Program-made: the position numbers and the translations under genes
Source: Pholis gunnellus
Lineage: Eukaryota > Chordata > Actinopteri > Perciformes > Pholidae
DNA: 64,000 bases
NCBI GenBank assembly: GCA_910591455.2
Contig: OU342808.1
Coordinates: forward strand, 16,819,121-16,883,120
Direction of reading: 5' to 3'
Notes under the pieces: model-generated
Told to the model about the DNA's origin: nothing
Database searches by the model: none
The model's input: the letters and a program-made list of their open reading frames with translations, nothing else
Shown: one piece after another, positions 39,901 through 50,016 of the stretch
How the letters are laid out: every line of letters starts with the position of its first letter
How positions within the stretch are numbered: position 1 is the first letter of the stretch

Positions 39901-42900
39901 AAGAAACTGTGGCTCTCTCTTTCCACATATTATGGATGAGCCCAAAGACACCAGTAATAGGTGCCTCTGCATGTTACGTTGAGACACTTTTTGTTCATAT
40001 TCTGTGCCTTTGGGCTGTGACTGTACATGGAGCTGCCAATACACAGTGAGTAACAACGCAAATGAAAAGTAATTACAGTAAATGTGAACATTTGTAGATC
40101 AAGACAAAGCTAAACACTAAATGCATTACTTAAAAGGTTGGAGAACTATGTGTGTGTGTGTGTGTGTGTGTGCGTGTGTGTGTGTGTGTGTGAGACAAAA
40201 AGGAGAGTTGAAGAGCAAGCGTGGTCCTTCAGTGGTGTAACCCGTTTTCTCATTATGGGCAACCTTTCTAATCTGCAGGGGTCTCTCCTTCAAGCATGCA
40301 GGGGTCTTCTCCTTCAAAAGAATCCACATACACAATTAATACCGTCATTTATGCGTGTGTGTATGCAGTCCTCAATGTCCCAGTCATTAAAAAACTCATA
40401 CAGAGGACATACAGACTGTCCAGATGTCACTGCGCCCTTGTGAAGTCGAAGTGGCACACATACTGTACGCATGCGCGTACACACACTGAGACCTCAATCA
40501 GGTCCTACAGCCAACCAGGTTATGTGCCTTAAATTAGAAGACCAGCTGAGCTCTAAAAATCTGTGAGGCTACTGAATCAGGTGTCGCTCTTAATATTGTG
40601 AAACAAATGTTGCGTTTCAAACTTTCTTTTGTAATGCATGTCTTTTCTGCTTTCTTTTTCACTTGCAGCTCAAATCGAAGTCATACCTTGCAAAATATGC
40701 GGGGACAAATCATCAGGTATCCACTACGGAGTGATTACGTGTGAGGGATGTAAGGTGAGACTTAATGCACTGCTTCATCAAAGCCCGTTTTGTTTTGTTT
40801 GTGCTCAGAAATTGTGCACTCAATCAAGCACATTCTCTGCTCTTCGGGTACCTGTACGTCTTTATTCATGCTCTTTGTTGACATGTGACCAGGGTTTCTT
40901 CAGACGAAGTCAGCAGAACAATGCAGCCTACTCCTGCCCCCGCCAGAGGAACTGCCTCATCGACAGAACAAACCGCAACCGCTGCCAACACTGCCGCCTG
41001 CAGAAATGTCTCGCCCTAGGAATGTCCAGAGATGGTGAGGCCCAGTATAGCAGTATCTCTATCTGTGTTTATACAGAAGAAATCATCATTGAATTGTCAT
41101 ACGTGTGGTACACACAGATACATGCACACTTAATATGCTGTTCTGCAAAATTAGCTTTAAACTAGTTTGTTTCTTACGGATTTATACCACCTGAAGAATC
41201 TAAAAGGTTGTGAGAGTTTGTTTTAAACATTTCGTTTCCTCTCCTTGTTTTTCCTCCCGAACAGCTGTAAAGTTTGGCCGCATGTCCAAGAAGCAACGGG
41301 ACAGCCTATATGCAGAGGTCCAGAAGCACCAGGCGCGACTGCTGGAGCAGCAGCAGCAGCAGACAGGCGAAGCGGAAGCTCTAGCACGTGTTTACTCGTC
41401 CAGCCTGACCAACGGACTGTCCACCCTTAACCATGAGATTGGGGGCACCTATGCGAATGGCCACGTCATTGAGCTGCCCAAGGCTGGCCACGGTAACGGA
41501 GGCGTTGTCCCAGGGGGATACTATGGGATAGATTCCACCCAGCCGTCTCCAGACCAGTCAGGTTTGGACATGTCGGGCATGAAGCACATTAAGCAGGAGC
41601 CGGTGTATGACCTGACGCCAGTGCCCAACCTGTTCAGCTACGGAGGCTACCAGGACAGTCAGCTGGGACCCAATAACGTCAGCATGGGAGAGCTGGGTAA
41701 AGACTGCATTATATTTTGCTCTGTTTTCAAGACAGACGCCGTCAAATGGGTCATCATTTAAAATCTACTTAAATTATCCACGTGGAAAAGAACCCAAAGA
41801 GTAGTTCTAGTAGAGAGTCAGAGTGCTAATCTAAGGGCCGAACAGGAGATCAGACAGACTTACACAGCGAGCTGACAAGGTGTCACATTACTGTATGTAG
41901 CATAAGTTAAGATTAAGTTAAAATTAAGGATTTAACACAAATCCAAGGGAATGTTAAATTAAGCAGTAAATGGGTAGCGATGAAATATGCCTTATTAATT
42001 TTCCTCTAAACTTTCGTTATATAGAGATCACAGTACAGTATAAAGTGCACAATACACATTTGTTTAGTACATTACAGCCCTGCTTGCCCCACCCAAACAC
42101 AAGTCACATACCGCTGTATCAAATGTATAAATGAATGACCATACTGTTCGGGAATAAATAAATGAATAAACAAAACAATCTTCTCTTCCAGACCGTATTG
42201 CTCAGAATATCATCAAGTCCCACTTGGAGACATGTCAGTACACAACAGAGGAGCTGCAGCAGTTAGCCTGGCAGACACACTCCTATGAAGAGGTCAAGAT
42301 GTACCAGAGCAAGGTGAGATCTTATTTTGAATCCAAATACAGTTCAACAGACCACACCCACCTTCAAACTAGGCCTTTTATTTTGAGCTCAGCTTCACAT
42401 CTAAAGTTGTAGTGTCCAAAGACAGACATACTGCATATCTGGCAAAGCACACAAAATTGTAAAAAGTCCTCAAGAAGGATGGCAAGTTAATTTACTGACA
42501 TGAACATCCTGTAACCACATCAGTACGGAACACAAACCTCTAAACTGGGTGTGTTTGGTTCTAGCCTCGGGACGCGTTGTGGCAGCAGTGTGCCATCCAG
42601 ATCACCCATGCAATCCAGTACGTGGTGGAGTTCGCCAAGCGCATCTCAGGGTTCATGGAACTGTGCCAGAACGACCAGATCCTCCTGCTCAAGTCAGGTG
42701 AGTTGATTGGACTAACAATGACTGGTCGGGGATATCTCTTTGTCATGTTAAAGGTCAGAAAATGTAGTTCAATCTGCTTGTTAGATCAGCTTGAAAATCA
42801 TCACAATCTGTCTCCATGGTTCATCCAGGTTGTTTGGAGGTAGTCTTGGTGCGGATGTGCAGGGCGTTCAACCCTCTCAACAACACTGTGCTATTTGAAG

Positions 42901-43988
42901 GGAAGTACGGAGGCATGCAGATGTTCAAAGCTCTAGGTAAGACATTATTACCTGTGCATTTCAATGGTATGAATGAGGGAAAAGGCCGGTCAAAATAAAA
43001 ATAAAAAAGGGGAAATGGCAAAAAATGAAATGAAAAAAGAATCCTCTACCCTGTGAGGTATTTTTGCTCATCATCGCATACATGACCGGAATAAATGTAA
43101 TGAAAATCTCTTTTTTTCTCTGCCCTTCTCTGCCCTCTTCTCCGTGTTTGCCTCCAAGGTTGTGATGACTTAGTGAGTGCGGTGTTTGACTTTGCCAAGA
43201 GTTTGTGTGCACTGCAGCTGACAGAGGAGGAGATCGCTCTGTTCTCAGCAGCCGTACTAATTTCCACAGGTCAGTGCACATCCCTTAATATTATTATAAT
43301 ACCGTGCATGCACAAAAGCAAAGCACTAAGCAGAATGCAAAACAAAATAGTCATTCTGTTTCCATATGTCAGTACCAAGCAGCACAGTTTAAGTAATTAA
43401 AAATATGTAGTTCTACCTCTGAGCCATATCAACTCCATGAACATCTGTCCAATCATCACGTCAACTCCAAATTGTTAGCATTAAAGAAAAAATAAACACT
43501 TCCTTTTTCCTACTTAGATCGACCGTGGCTGATGGAACCTCGGAAAGTCCAGAAGCTCCAGGAGAAGATCTACTTTGCTCTGCAGCACATTATGCAGAAG
43601 AACCACATGGATGAAGACGCATTGGCTAAGGTAGGCCAAGCCTTTTTAGTGTAATAAATCATATCAAGGTAGCCCCAGAGGCACTGTCCTTGCACAGACA
43701 ACAGCTCCTCTAGCTTGAAGGAGAGGTGGAGCAATGTGAAAAAACAAAACATAAACTCGCTTCTAACCTTGTCCCTGTCTGTAGTTTATCCGTCTAAATT
43801 TCCTTGTTCTTTCTCGTCGATAGCTGATCAGCCGAATCCCGACGTTGTCAGCCCTGTGCACGCTCCACACCGAGGAACTTCAGGCCTTCCAGCAGTTACA
43901 CCCAGAAACAGTCAACGTCCTCTTCCCTCCGCTCTACAAAGAACTCTTCAACCCCGACCCCAACTCTGCCATGGCCATGCCCAAGTGA
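26077..43988 (+). CDS. rorb: rorb, nuclear receptor ROR-beta (10 coding exons)
   Basis: Encodes a ligand-regulated nuclear receptor that binds ROR response elements (AT-rich stretch plus a GGTCA half-site) as a monomer and activates transcription in retina, brain and clock tissue. Exons 26077-26083, 40669-40754, 40893-41034, 41265-41696, 42192-42313, 42565-42697, 42829-42936, 43159-43269, 43518-43630 and 43824-43988 join in frame with GT-AG introns to 472 residues; the human short isoform, from memory, has 459. Seen: zinc finger 1 Cys10/13/27/30, zinc finger 2 Cys46/52/62/65, P-box EGCKGFF, the AVKFGRMSKKQRDSLYAEVQ extension, a Gln- and Gly-containing hinge, the ligand-binding domain from about residue 222, and AF-2 helix PPLYKELF near the end. 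NQRNCLIDRTNRNR-type finger text, YANGHVIELPK and LFNPD are beta-specific, not alpha or gamma. The extra length lies mainly in the hinge. Convergent with trpm6, as in human. Confidence 0.96.
26679..26749. repeat. (CA)n with CT interruption, rorb intron 1
   Basis: Two CA blocks separated by TCTTTCTCTCTCTC. Confidence 0.9.
27909..27944. repeat. (TG)n microsatellite, rorb intron 1
   Basis: About 18 TG units; a CT-rich stretch lies just upstream at 27764-27842. Confidence 0.9.
29480..29750. mobile_element. Possible interspersed repeat fragment
   Basis: AT-rich text with spaced TTATAA- and ATAAACACTT-type motifs resembling a dispersed fish repeat. This rests on general resemblance only. Confidence 0.25.
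29918..29937. repeat. G homopolymer, rorb intron 1
   Basis: Run of 20 G. Confidence 0.9.
32356..32401. repeat. GA-rich microsatellite, rorb intron 1
   Basis: GAGAGA units with GTGA interruptions. Confidence 0.85.
32825..32856. repeat. Perfect 14-bp hairpin in rorb intron 1
   Basis: Arms CATACCGGTTATGC and GCATAACCGGTATG with loop GCTT. Each arm contains an ACCGGT core. It lies in AT-rich intronic sequence. Confidence 0.85.
33869..33903. repeat. (TG)n microsatellite, rorb intron 1
   Basis: TG units with T interruptions; further short TG blocks follow at 34096-34110, 34153-34183 and 34426-34446. Confidence 0.85.
35055..35345. mobile_element. Probable teleost interspersed repeat, copy 2 (rorb intron 1)
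   Basis: Shares with copy 1 the order GTTGCAACGAATTATT, AAAATGTCTGAAAATAGTGA, and an end with GATCAACTAATCAATTCAT. It has an internal part (ACAGTCCAAATATCAC, AGAGAAAAGCAG) that copy 1 lacks. Inserted in rorb intron 1. Confidence 0.5.
40149..40193. repeat. (TG)n microsatellite, rorb intron 1
   Basis: About 22 TG units with one CG, about 475 bases before rorb exon 2. Confidence 0.9.
40669..40754 (+). CDS. rorb: rorb exon 2 (first zinc finger)
   Basis: Acceptor TTTTTCACTTGCAG, donor AAG|GTGAG. Encodes AQIEVIPCKICGDKSSGIHY and continues to CEGCK. It holds all four zinc-binding cysteines of finger 1 (Cys10, 13, 27, 30) and the start of the P-box recognition helix. It ends in phase 0. Confidence 0.97.
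40893..41034 (+). CDS. rorb: rorb exon 3 (second zinc finger)
   Basis: Starts GFFRRSQQNNAAYSCPRQ and ends CLALGMSRD. Completes the recognition helix and carries finger-2 cysteines 46, 52, 62 and 65. The intron between the two fingers is only 138 bp. The residues NNAAYSCPRQRN match ROR-beta rather than ROR-alpha. Confidence 0.97.
41265..41696 (+). CDS. rorb: rorb exon 4 (C-terminal extension and hinge)
   Basis: Begins with the C-terminal extension (AVKFGRMSKKQRDSLYAEVQ) that reads the AT-rich 5' half of the response element. It then codes five glutamines (41348-41362), GEAEALARVYSSS, and a Gly-rich stretch GHGNGGVVPGGYYGID that is longer than the human equivalent. QPSPDQSGLDMSG and the IKQEP sumoylation-like motif follow. 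It ends in phase 1. Confidence 0.96.
42192..42313 (+). CDS. rorb: rorb exon 5 (start of ligand-binding domain)
   Basis: Encodes DRIAQNIIKSHLETCQYTTE and on to YEEVKMYQSK, the region of helices H1-H2 of the ligand-binding domain. Acceptor CTCTTCCAG, donor AAG|GTGAGA. Confidence 0.96.
42565..42697 (+). CDS. rorb: rorb exon 6 (LBD helices 3-4)
   Basis: Encodes PRDALWQQCAIQITHAIQYV, VEFAKRISGFMELCQNDQIL and LLKS. This is the nuclear receptor signature helix 3-5 region, including the conserved lysine that forms the coactivator charge clamp. Donor CAG|GTGAGT. Confidence 0.97.
42829..42936 (+). CDS. rorb: rorb exon 7 (LBD helices 5-7)
   Basis: Encodes GCLEVVLVRMCRAFNPLNNT and VLFEGKYGGMQMFKALG. 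FNPLNNTVLFEGKYGGMQ is diagnostic of ROR-beta. The intron before it is 131 bp. Confidence 0.97.
43159..43269 (+). CDS. rorb: rorb exon 8 (LBD helices 8-9)
   Basis: Encodes CDDLVSAVFDFAKSLCALQL and TEEEIALFSAAVLIST. Phase 1 on both sides. Acceptor GCCTCCAAG, donor ACAG|GTCAGT. Confidence 0.96.
43518..43630 (+). CDS. rorb: rorb exon 9 (LBD helix 10)
   Basis: Encodes DRPWLMEPRKVQKLQEKIYF and ALQHIMQKNHMDEDALAK. EPRKVQKLQEKIYFALQH matches ROR-beta closely. Confidence 0.96.
43824..43988 (+). CDS. rorb: rorb exon 10 (AF-2 helix and stop)
   Basis: Encodes LISRIPTLSALCTLHTEELQ, then HPETVNVLFPPLYKELFNPD and a short Met/Pro tail, with stop TGA at 43986-43988. PPLYKELF is the AF-2 activation helix that docks coactivators. 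Confidence 0.97.
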   Translation: MISRIPTLSALCTLHTEELQAFQQLHPETVNVLFPPLYKELFNPDPNSAMAMPK

Positions 43989-46900
43989 CTGCCTGTGGTC
44001 CCAATGCAACAAACAGCATCAGCGGAGGACCAAGAAAATAAGAAGACAGCCACGTCTGACGAGACGACAGCAGCAGTGTCAACTATGTCATCATCGTGGC
44101 AAACACATATTCCTGCGCTCCCCGAGCCTCATTTCGGGCTGGGGGGTGAGGAATCATCTGCCAGAAACTTACAGTTACCGCCAACAATACTAGGAATGTC
44201 AAGCACTTATCCCATCCTGTTCACCGATACAGTCTGAAGAATGTATATATAAATGAAACTCACCCCAAGCCGCAACGCAAGTGAGGCTTCCTCCCGTCTT
44301 CTGAACTGAACTGACTGACCAGAAAATGTACAGACTTTAAAACATCTAGGAACAATTTTAAGCTGTCAATCTTTAAAAGAAATGGGTAAGTTAATTTGTT
44401 TTAACTTTGAAAAAAAAATCTTTTTGGTTTGTTTAATTTTTTTTGTTTTTTCACATGAATAAGTTGTGAAGTTGAAGAAGCTGAATGGGGAAGGGAACTG
44501 TGGATTTAGAAAAGCTATTGTAGATATTCTTCTAGTGCAGAGCGGATTCCAGTATTACTTCTTGTTCTGTTAAAATAAGTTAGTCCTAATTTAAATATAC
44601 AGCAGTCCACTGTGGCTGACTATACCTTGTCTATGTGTTTTTGTTTTATTTGATAGATTTTTGTGTACAGAATTTGTAAAGTTCAGACTTGTAAAAGAAT
44701 ATTGGGTAAAACCGGGAATCGATTCGGGTTTTGTTGATATATAGAAGCCTTGTCTGGATTTTGTTCATATGTAAAGAAGGTACTGCATCCTTCTAATGAG
44801 AACTTATAGAAATGTAAAGAGAGCATATGAAGGATTTAAAAAGAAAATAATGGCTACTACTTTTCAAGGTGAAGATATATACATAAATATTCTATTTTCC
44901 AAAAAAAAAAAGAATCTGGCAGATTTGCCATCTTATCAATCATTTTCCTCTCGCTGCAATAATTACGTCCAATTAAATGCTGGACTGCTTTCGAACAATC
45001 AACCAGAAATAACCAATCAGAAACTAGGACCTCATATTAAACCCCACCTCTTCCCAAATTCCCCTCATCCTGCCCTTTATTGCCGATGTATTAGGGCCTT
45101 GACATGAGATTTCCGCAGACAAAAGTGGATAGAAATCACAATGAAGAAGTGGAGGATAAAAATTCCACCAAACAAAAGAAGACAAAATCAAACTAGAGTT
45201 CATTAGCTGATAACGTTCCAATCTTCATAAACCTGTATGAGTGCTGTATGCCCTCATCCCTCCCATTACTATTTGCACAATTCAGTCTATGGACGTCAAT
45301 CCCTCCAGGCTGTGAATATGAAGGACCCTTTTCTCTAAAGAGCAATAACTTTCACACTGCCTTTCTGATCTTACTTCTCTCCTTTCCTCCTCTTCCTATT
45401 TCCAGCTGTTCAGAACAGGGTAGCAGTTTGAACTAGAATGCACTACATTTGACTCCTGATCATTAATTATGTCGAACAATCATCTCATTCAACCACAGAC
45501 TCTGCATTGTTTTCAATGTGACACAATATGATCTGGGGTTAGGAAATAGCACAGAGCACTGACTGACAGATGTGAAGAAATACAGATTAGCCTACAATGA
45601 TCTTTAACACTTAAAGCTGCAATATTACATTGACAATTCACACAGTAAGCTGTGATAGACAATCACTTTTTTGCTTTTTTTGTTCGTCACTCCATAATCA
45701 TTAGCACTTACAGATTGACATTTTAGTTGCTTTTTCTTTTTCTTAATGTTGTGTTGATTAGTATTTGGCCACTGTGTAAAGTCACACTCATTCTACTAGG
45801 CAGTTATACCTTCTAAGGATGTTCTCATCACAGTCTATTTGCAATTCTGCATTCAGTCTACTAAAAAGCTTCCTTTAAAGTGAGCTATTTACCAAAATAA
45901 GTGACCCACTACACAATGACTACAGCACATTGATCAGCTTGTTACAGTTTGTTCCCTAAATACCTGTTAGTGGAACTTCTAGCTGATCTAAGACAGCACT
46001 TACCTTTAATTTAATTACTATGATTAGTGGACTCTGATCTAGAGTTATTTAAGCACTAAAAGTGAAGATCTGCTTTAAGTTATCTGTTGTTTGCAAATGA
46101 TCATCGCACAGTGGCCAAATCTTCAACTAGCTCACAGAGCACAGACACAATCAGACTCGTTACGCATTCATTGACATTAAAACACTTGAACATTACCATT
46201 TGCATCCTTACATGTTTTTTCCATATAGTGAACAAAACAACGTCGGCAGCATTGGGAAACAAGTGTCTATGTTAAACATTAGTGATGTGCTCACATCCAT
46301 CTGATCCATTCACAGGATCCTTCCCTTGACCCCTGACCCGACCCCAGATCAGAGGCCAGTGACTCTTAAGACAATCACTTGCTCATTAAGGCTCGATGCA
46401 CTACACAGCATCTCTCAGGGAAAAGCTCTTTTTCTGACTTTGCATTAAAAGAGGGTTTAATATTTTTGCAAATTTACAAGAAAAAAATGTAATTATAAAA
46501 GAATGACTTTTTAGGATAAAAATGTCATACGCCCGCAAGGTATGCTGGCAAAGGAATCTGCCCAGACAAGGCTTTGATAAGTGTGTGTATGTGTGTATAG
46601 AGCATGAATTCACTGTCCAAATCTCTTTAGAGCCCAGACTATATGACAAGCATTGTTACGTAGCACATGAAGAAAAACAAAAAATATATTTAGTGTATGT
46701 CAGTGTGCTCTTGTCACCACTGTACAATCGTGTTTACTGCTTATTTTGCTGCTTTTGGGACAGCGAGGGAAGTCCACTGGTACGCTATGAATCAAGCGCC
46801 AACACAACATCCCTGGGACAGTGAATTCCAACTCTGAATATGAAGTTTTTATGTGTGACGCTATTATTTTCCCTTGTTAGACTGTGAATCAGAGGGATGG

Positions 46901-47121
46901 GATGGGGTTATGAGAGGGGATGTGCTGGCAAGAACGAGTGGCAACGCAACACTGTAAGTAAGATACTGTAGCAATAAGAACTGGAAGCATTTACTACTGT
47001 CATGTTTGCATTGTAAGATTATTTTTTATTTTATTACTATTTACTATTATTATTGTTCTTATTATGACTACTATTCTTCTATTACTATTAGCCTATTGTT
47101 GTTCTGTTCTATTTGCATGAC

Positions 47122-47139
47122 GTTTCATTGCAATGAAAC
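47122..47139. repeat. Perfect 18-bp palindrome
   Basis: GTTTCATTGCAATGAAAC is its own reverse complement, with an ATTGCAAT core, and lies 4 bases after an ATTTGCAT octamer motif. It is in the probable rorb 3' UTR. Confidence 0.85.
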
Positions 47140-47737
47140 ATTTGGGGCTTATTTGTGTTTTTTTCTTCTCATGATATTGTGAGTTTCGTGGGAGGGAGGG
47201 GTTATCTGCAAGGTGGGCGGTGGGTTCAGGGCAAATTTTGTGTCAGTTCAAAGTAAATTCCTTTCACGAGCTGGAAGATTTTTTAAATACAATGCTCTTA
47301 TTTATACACAACCAATTTAAATGTTGTTGTTCGATTTGAAATTATTTGTTTTCTCAACCTTTGAATGTGTGAGATCGTATGACCAGTTAGTGAACGGCCC
47401 TTTCTGAACTGGCCTTATTGAACCGGATCAGAGACCCCATACCTGCAGTGGGAGGGAATGATGTGGGGAGGGGGGGGGGGGGGGTTATCTATTCTGAATG
47501 TTATGGAGTAGCCTGCTCAGTGTGAGGGGCTGAACACATCATGCGCCTTTACCGCTCCATCAACACAGAATGACATCGCAAAGTGCACAACAAAACTAGA
47601 CGTCATCATACGTGACGACTCAGACAATTTGTGCAAACATTTTTAATACACTTGGTTTAAAATGCATTTCCTACACTTAGTAAAATACACTCCAACCCAA
47701 ACCTCCTCCCTTTCCTGAGAAAACCTGTGTGAGTGTC

Positions 47738-47742
<5 letters not shown>

Positions 47743-47768
<26 letters not shown>
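47743..47768. repeat. (GA)n microsatellite
   Basis: About 13 GA units; a G run of 15 lies at 47470-47484. Confidence 0.9.
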
Positions 47769-47774
<6 letters not shown>

Positions 47775-48488
47775 TGTTTGCTCTACCAATGCTTTGTATA
47801 CTTTCTTAATGCATTACACGTGCGTGCAATTGGAGTAGTGTTGAAAAATTGTTAATTTATTGTTTAGAATGTCTTTTTGCGTCCCAGCAAGAGCAAATAA
47901 AACAAAATGTAGCAATCTGTAACCGAAACCTAAAAGGTTCTTGGGCTGCAGAACCTCTTTTACACAGGACTAACATAAACAAATCTAAAAATACAATAAA
48001 ATGAGACCTTTTTTTTTGTTGTTTTCAAAGTGCCATAGCTAGTGAGGAGAGGAAGGATTGGCAGAGTGGGGCGTCGAGGCTTTACTGTGTGAATTTACTT
48101 GAGAAACCAATCAAAAAAGGAGAACTCCGAGGAAAATGTGTATTTGATTACACTGACAAACAGCTTTTACATTTTATGCTTTTTTCATTTGGAGAAGCGG
48201 GACTCTGCTGGACTCTGAACTCTGACTCGACTATAAAACCATCAGCTCTACTGTAGATTTTTTTTATTTTCACATGAGAATGAAATAGTGTTTGTGTGTG
48301 CATTTGCATTAAGGAGAGCCACAAACACCCCCATTTGATGGATCAGCATGGGTTGAAGTTCAGAGTCATGCAGGGCCCTTACTGAGTCCTCCTTTGAGAT
48401 GTATATACAATGTGAAGGTCTGAAGTGATTTTTGTTAAATTCTATATTTTATCGCTTTTGTAGACATTTTGTTGTGGGAAGAAAAAAA

Positions 48489-48494
48489 AATAAA
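48489..48494 (+). promoter_or_regulatory. rorb: Candidate rorb polyadenylation signal
   Basis: AATAAA after an A run, followed within about 30 bases by TG/T-rich sequence. Alternative AATAAA hexamers lie at 47896 and 47995. Confidence 0.4.
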
Positions 48495-48599
48495 GGAAAT
48501 TTTATGGGTGCATTTCTGTCTTGTTTTTCTGTCTCACACATACATTGTTAGATTTTACCTTTTTTTATTTTAGCCAAAGATGGAACAATATCATCCTTA

Positions 48600-49841
48600 T
48601 TAAATGAATCCATAATGTATAGGTGCATGTTAATCATAACAGTGATTGCCATTGCCTCAATATCAAAATATACAGAATAATAATACAGAAAATGGAAATT
48701 TAGACTTTTGTAAAGTCTTGAAAAAACAATATTGTATTACTGTATTTCCTATTATGATTCATACAACACAGTTTAGTGATTTTTTAAGAATAATCTGGGA
48801 AAAAAGAATTTCCTCCCGACAGTATTTACTTAATACATTGAAGCCTTTGTTTAAATTACAGTGATAACATCTCTAGTGTCCAGTCACAGACTGCTTGTGA
48901 TAAGACTTCACTCTTCTATCTTCCCGTTTCCCCTGCAAAGGAATCAGGGCTGACGCAGGACACCAAAGACCACATTTTAGGAGACCATGTGTATGTATGT
49001 GTGTTCAAGCAGACAAGTCTCTGTACATGTGTCGGTAAAAGTGCATGTGCGGTGTCCTTCCCTACTTCCTGGGTCAACGGTTACACGCTGGTTTCATCGC
49101 CCTCTTGTTCTTCTTTCCTCCATGTCGGCTCTGCCTCGTTACTGTTCTCGCAGCTGTCCGGACTCTTTCTTAAATCTGAACAACAGAAACATCAGTAAGC
49201 GACACGTCGCTCCAATAACACCGTCATTACCACAAGAAAGAGAATACTGACAGGCTTGGGAGGAAGTCCACGCATCCAACATTAATAATTTGGTTTGATT
49301 TGTTGGGAGAAATCTTGGAGAGGACACAAGAAGAAGAAGAGCAAACACAACGCACCTTTGAAATATCAAAACAACTGTGTCTGAATGTTTGTGTTTGTGT
49401 GCTTGTTTGTTTTTGAGCACAGTTTCTTTCCGAGCGGTTATCCTCTAGATGCCGGTATCGTGCCTACCCAGAGACGTTAATTAATAGCTAATCAAAGCTA
49501 ATGTCTCAGCAGCACATCGCCAGCACAAAGACATGATTAATATGTAATCAAAGGCCGTGGAGCACAACGCACAAAGCAGGGCCCACCCCCATGCCTCAAA
49601 CACTACTGTTGTTATAGGAATAAACGAACACTCGCAGCTTAATTAGCTGGCTGTTGGTGTGTGTTGTCTTCATTTGAAGTTGTTGGGGATTTATCTCAGA
49701 GCCAACGTTGGTCTCCAGAGTGACGACACAGAGGTGACATACAATTAAATGCGTATACACACGTGCGCAAAAAAAAAAGAAATCCGATGTATACGCTATG
49801 GGGTACAAATTAAATAAAAAAAACTGTATTCTTCATATATT
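48600..49841. other. Gap between the convergent 3' ends of rorb and trpm6
   Basis: No coding exon was recognised on either strand, including no clear homologue of the final mammalian TRPM6/7 tail exon. It contains a site cluster around 49470-49560 (see findings). On the minus strand AATAAA reads at 48564-48569 and could terminate trpm6. Confidence 0.5.
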
Positions 49842-50016
49842 TTAACAATGTGCACACATTCTCTCTCTCTTTCTCACGCACATACACGTTAACACTGAAC
49901 ATGTCTGACCTGCTAGGCCCAGTCTGTGGCAGCAGGCACCGCAAGAATGTTTCTGCAGGAAACCGCTGATGGCAGCTTCTCCGAGGTTATCTGGACCAAA
50001 AAGCATCTCACCCCTA
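49842..50016 (-). CDS. trpm6: trpm6 exon A36 (kinase end; terminus uncertain)
   Basis: Encodes SRGEMLFGPDNLGEAAISGF and LQKHSCGACCHRLGLAG, with the glycine-rich loop and zinc motif (H-x-C-x3-C). Read straight on, the frame stops at TAA 49842-49844 after about 20 non-conserved residues. Alternatively GCAG|GTCAGA at 49910 is a donor to a tail exon I could not find. The mammalian tail LPDLKRNDYSPE is not seen. Confidence 0.75.

Larger units (their letters stand above)
26084..40668 (+). other. rorb: rorb intron 1 (14.6 kb, no second gene seen)
   Basis: Intron 1 separates the seven-base coding exon 1 from the DNA-binding domain. Open frames inside it are short and mostly translations of CA/TG or CT repeats. 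I saw no convincing exon for the long (retinal) ROR-beta isoform. It holds several microsatellites, a G homopolymer at 29918-29937, a probable interspersed repeat at 35055-35345 and a perfect 14-bp hairpin at 32825-32856. Blocks near 30020-30230 and 32440-32565 are free of simple repeats and could be regulatory. Confidence 0.8.
43989..48494 (+). other. rorb: rorb 3' untranslated region (probable extent)
   Basis: AT-rich sequence follows the rorb stop without a recognisable gene. AATAAA occurs at 47896-47901, 47995-48000 and 48489-48494; the last is followed by a T/TG-rich stretch as expected downstream of a cleavage site. ROR genes often have long 3' UTRs, so a 4.5-kb one is plausible, but transcript evidence is absent. 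Confidence 0.45.

Noticed and set aside
40669..43988. Alternative identity as ROR-alpha or ROR-gamma
   Set aside because: The hinge (YANGHVIELPK) and LBD (FNPLNNTVLFEGKYGGMQ, EPRKVQKLQEKIYF) residues are those of ROR-beta, and the trpm6 neighbour agrees.
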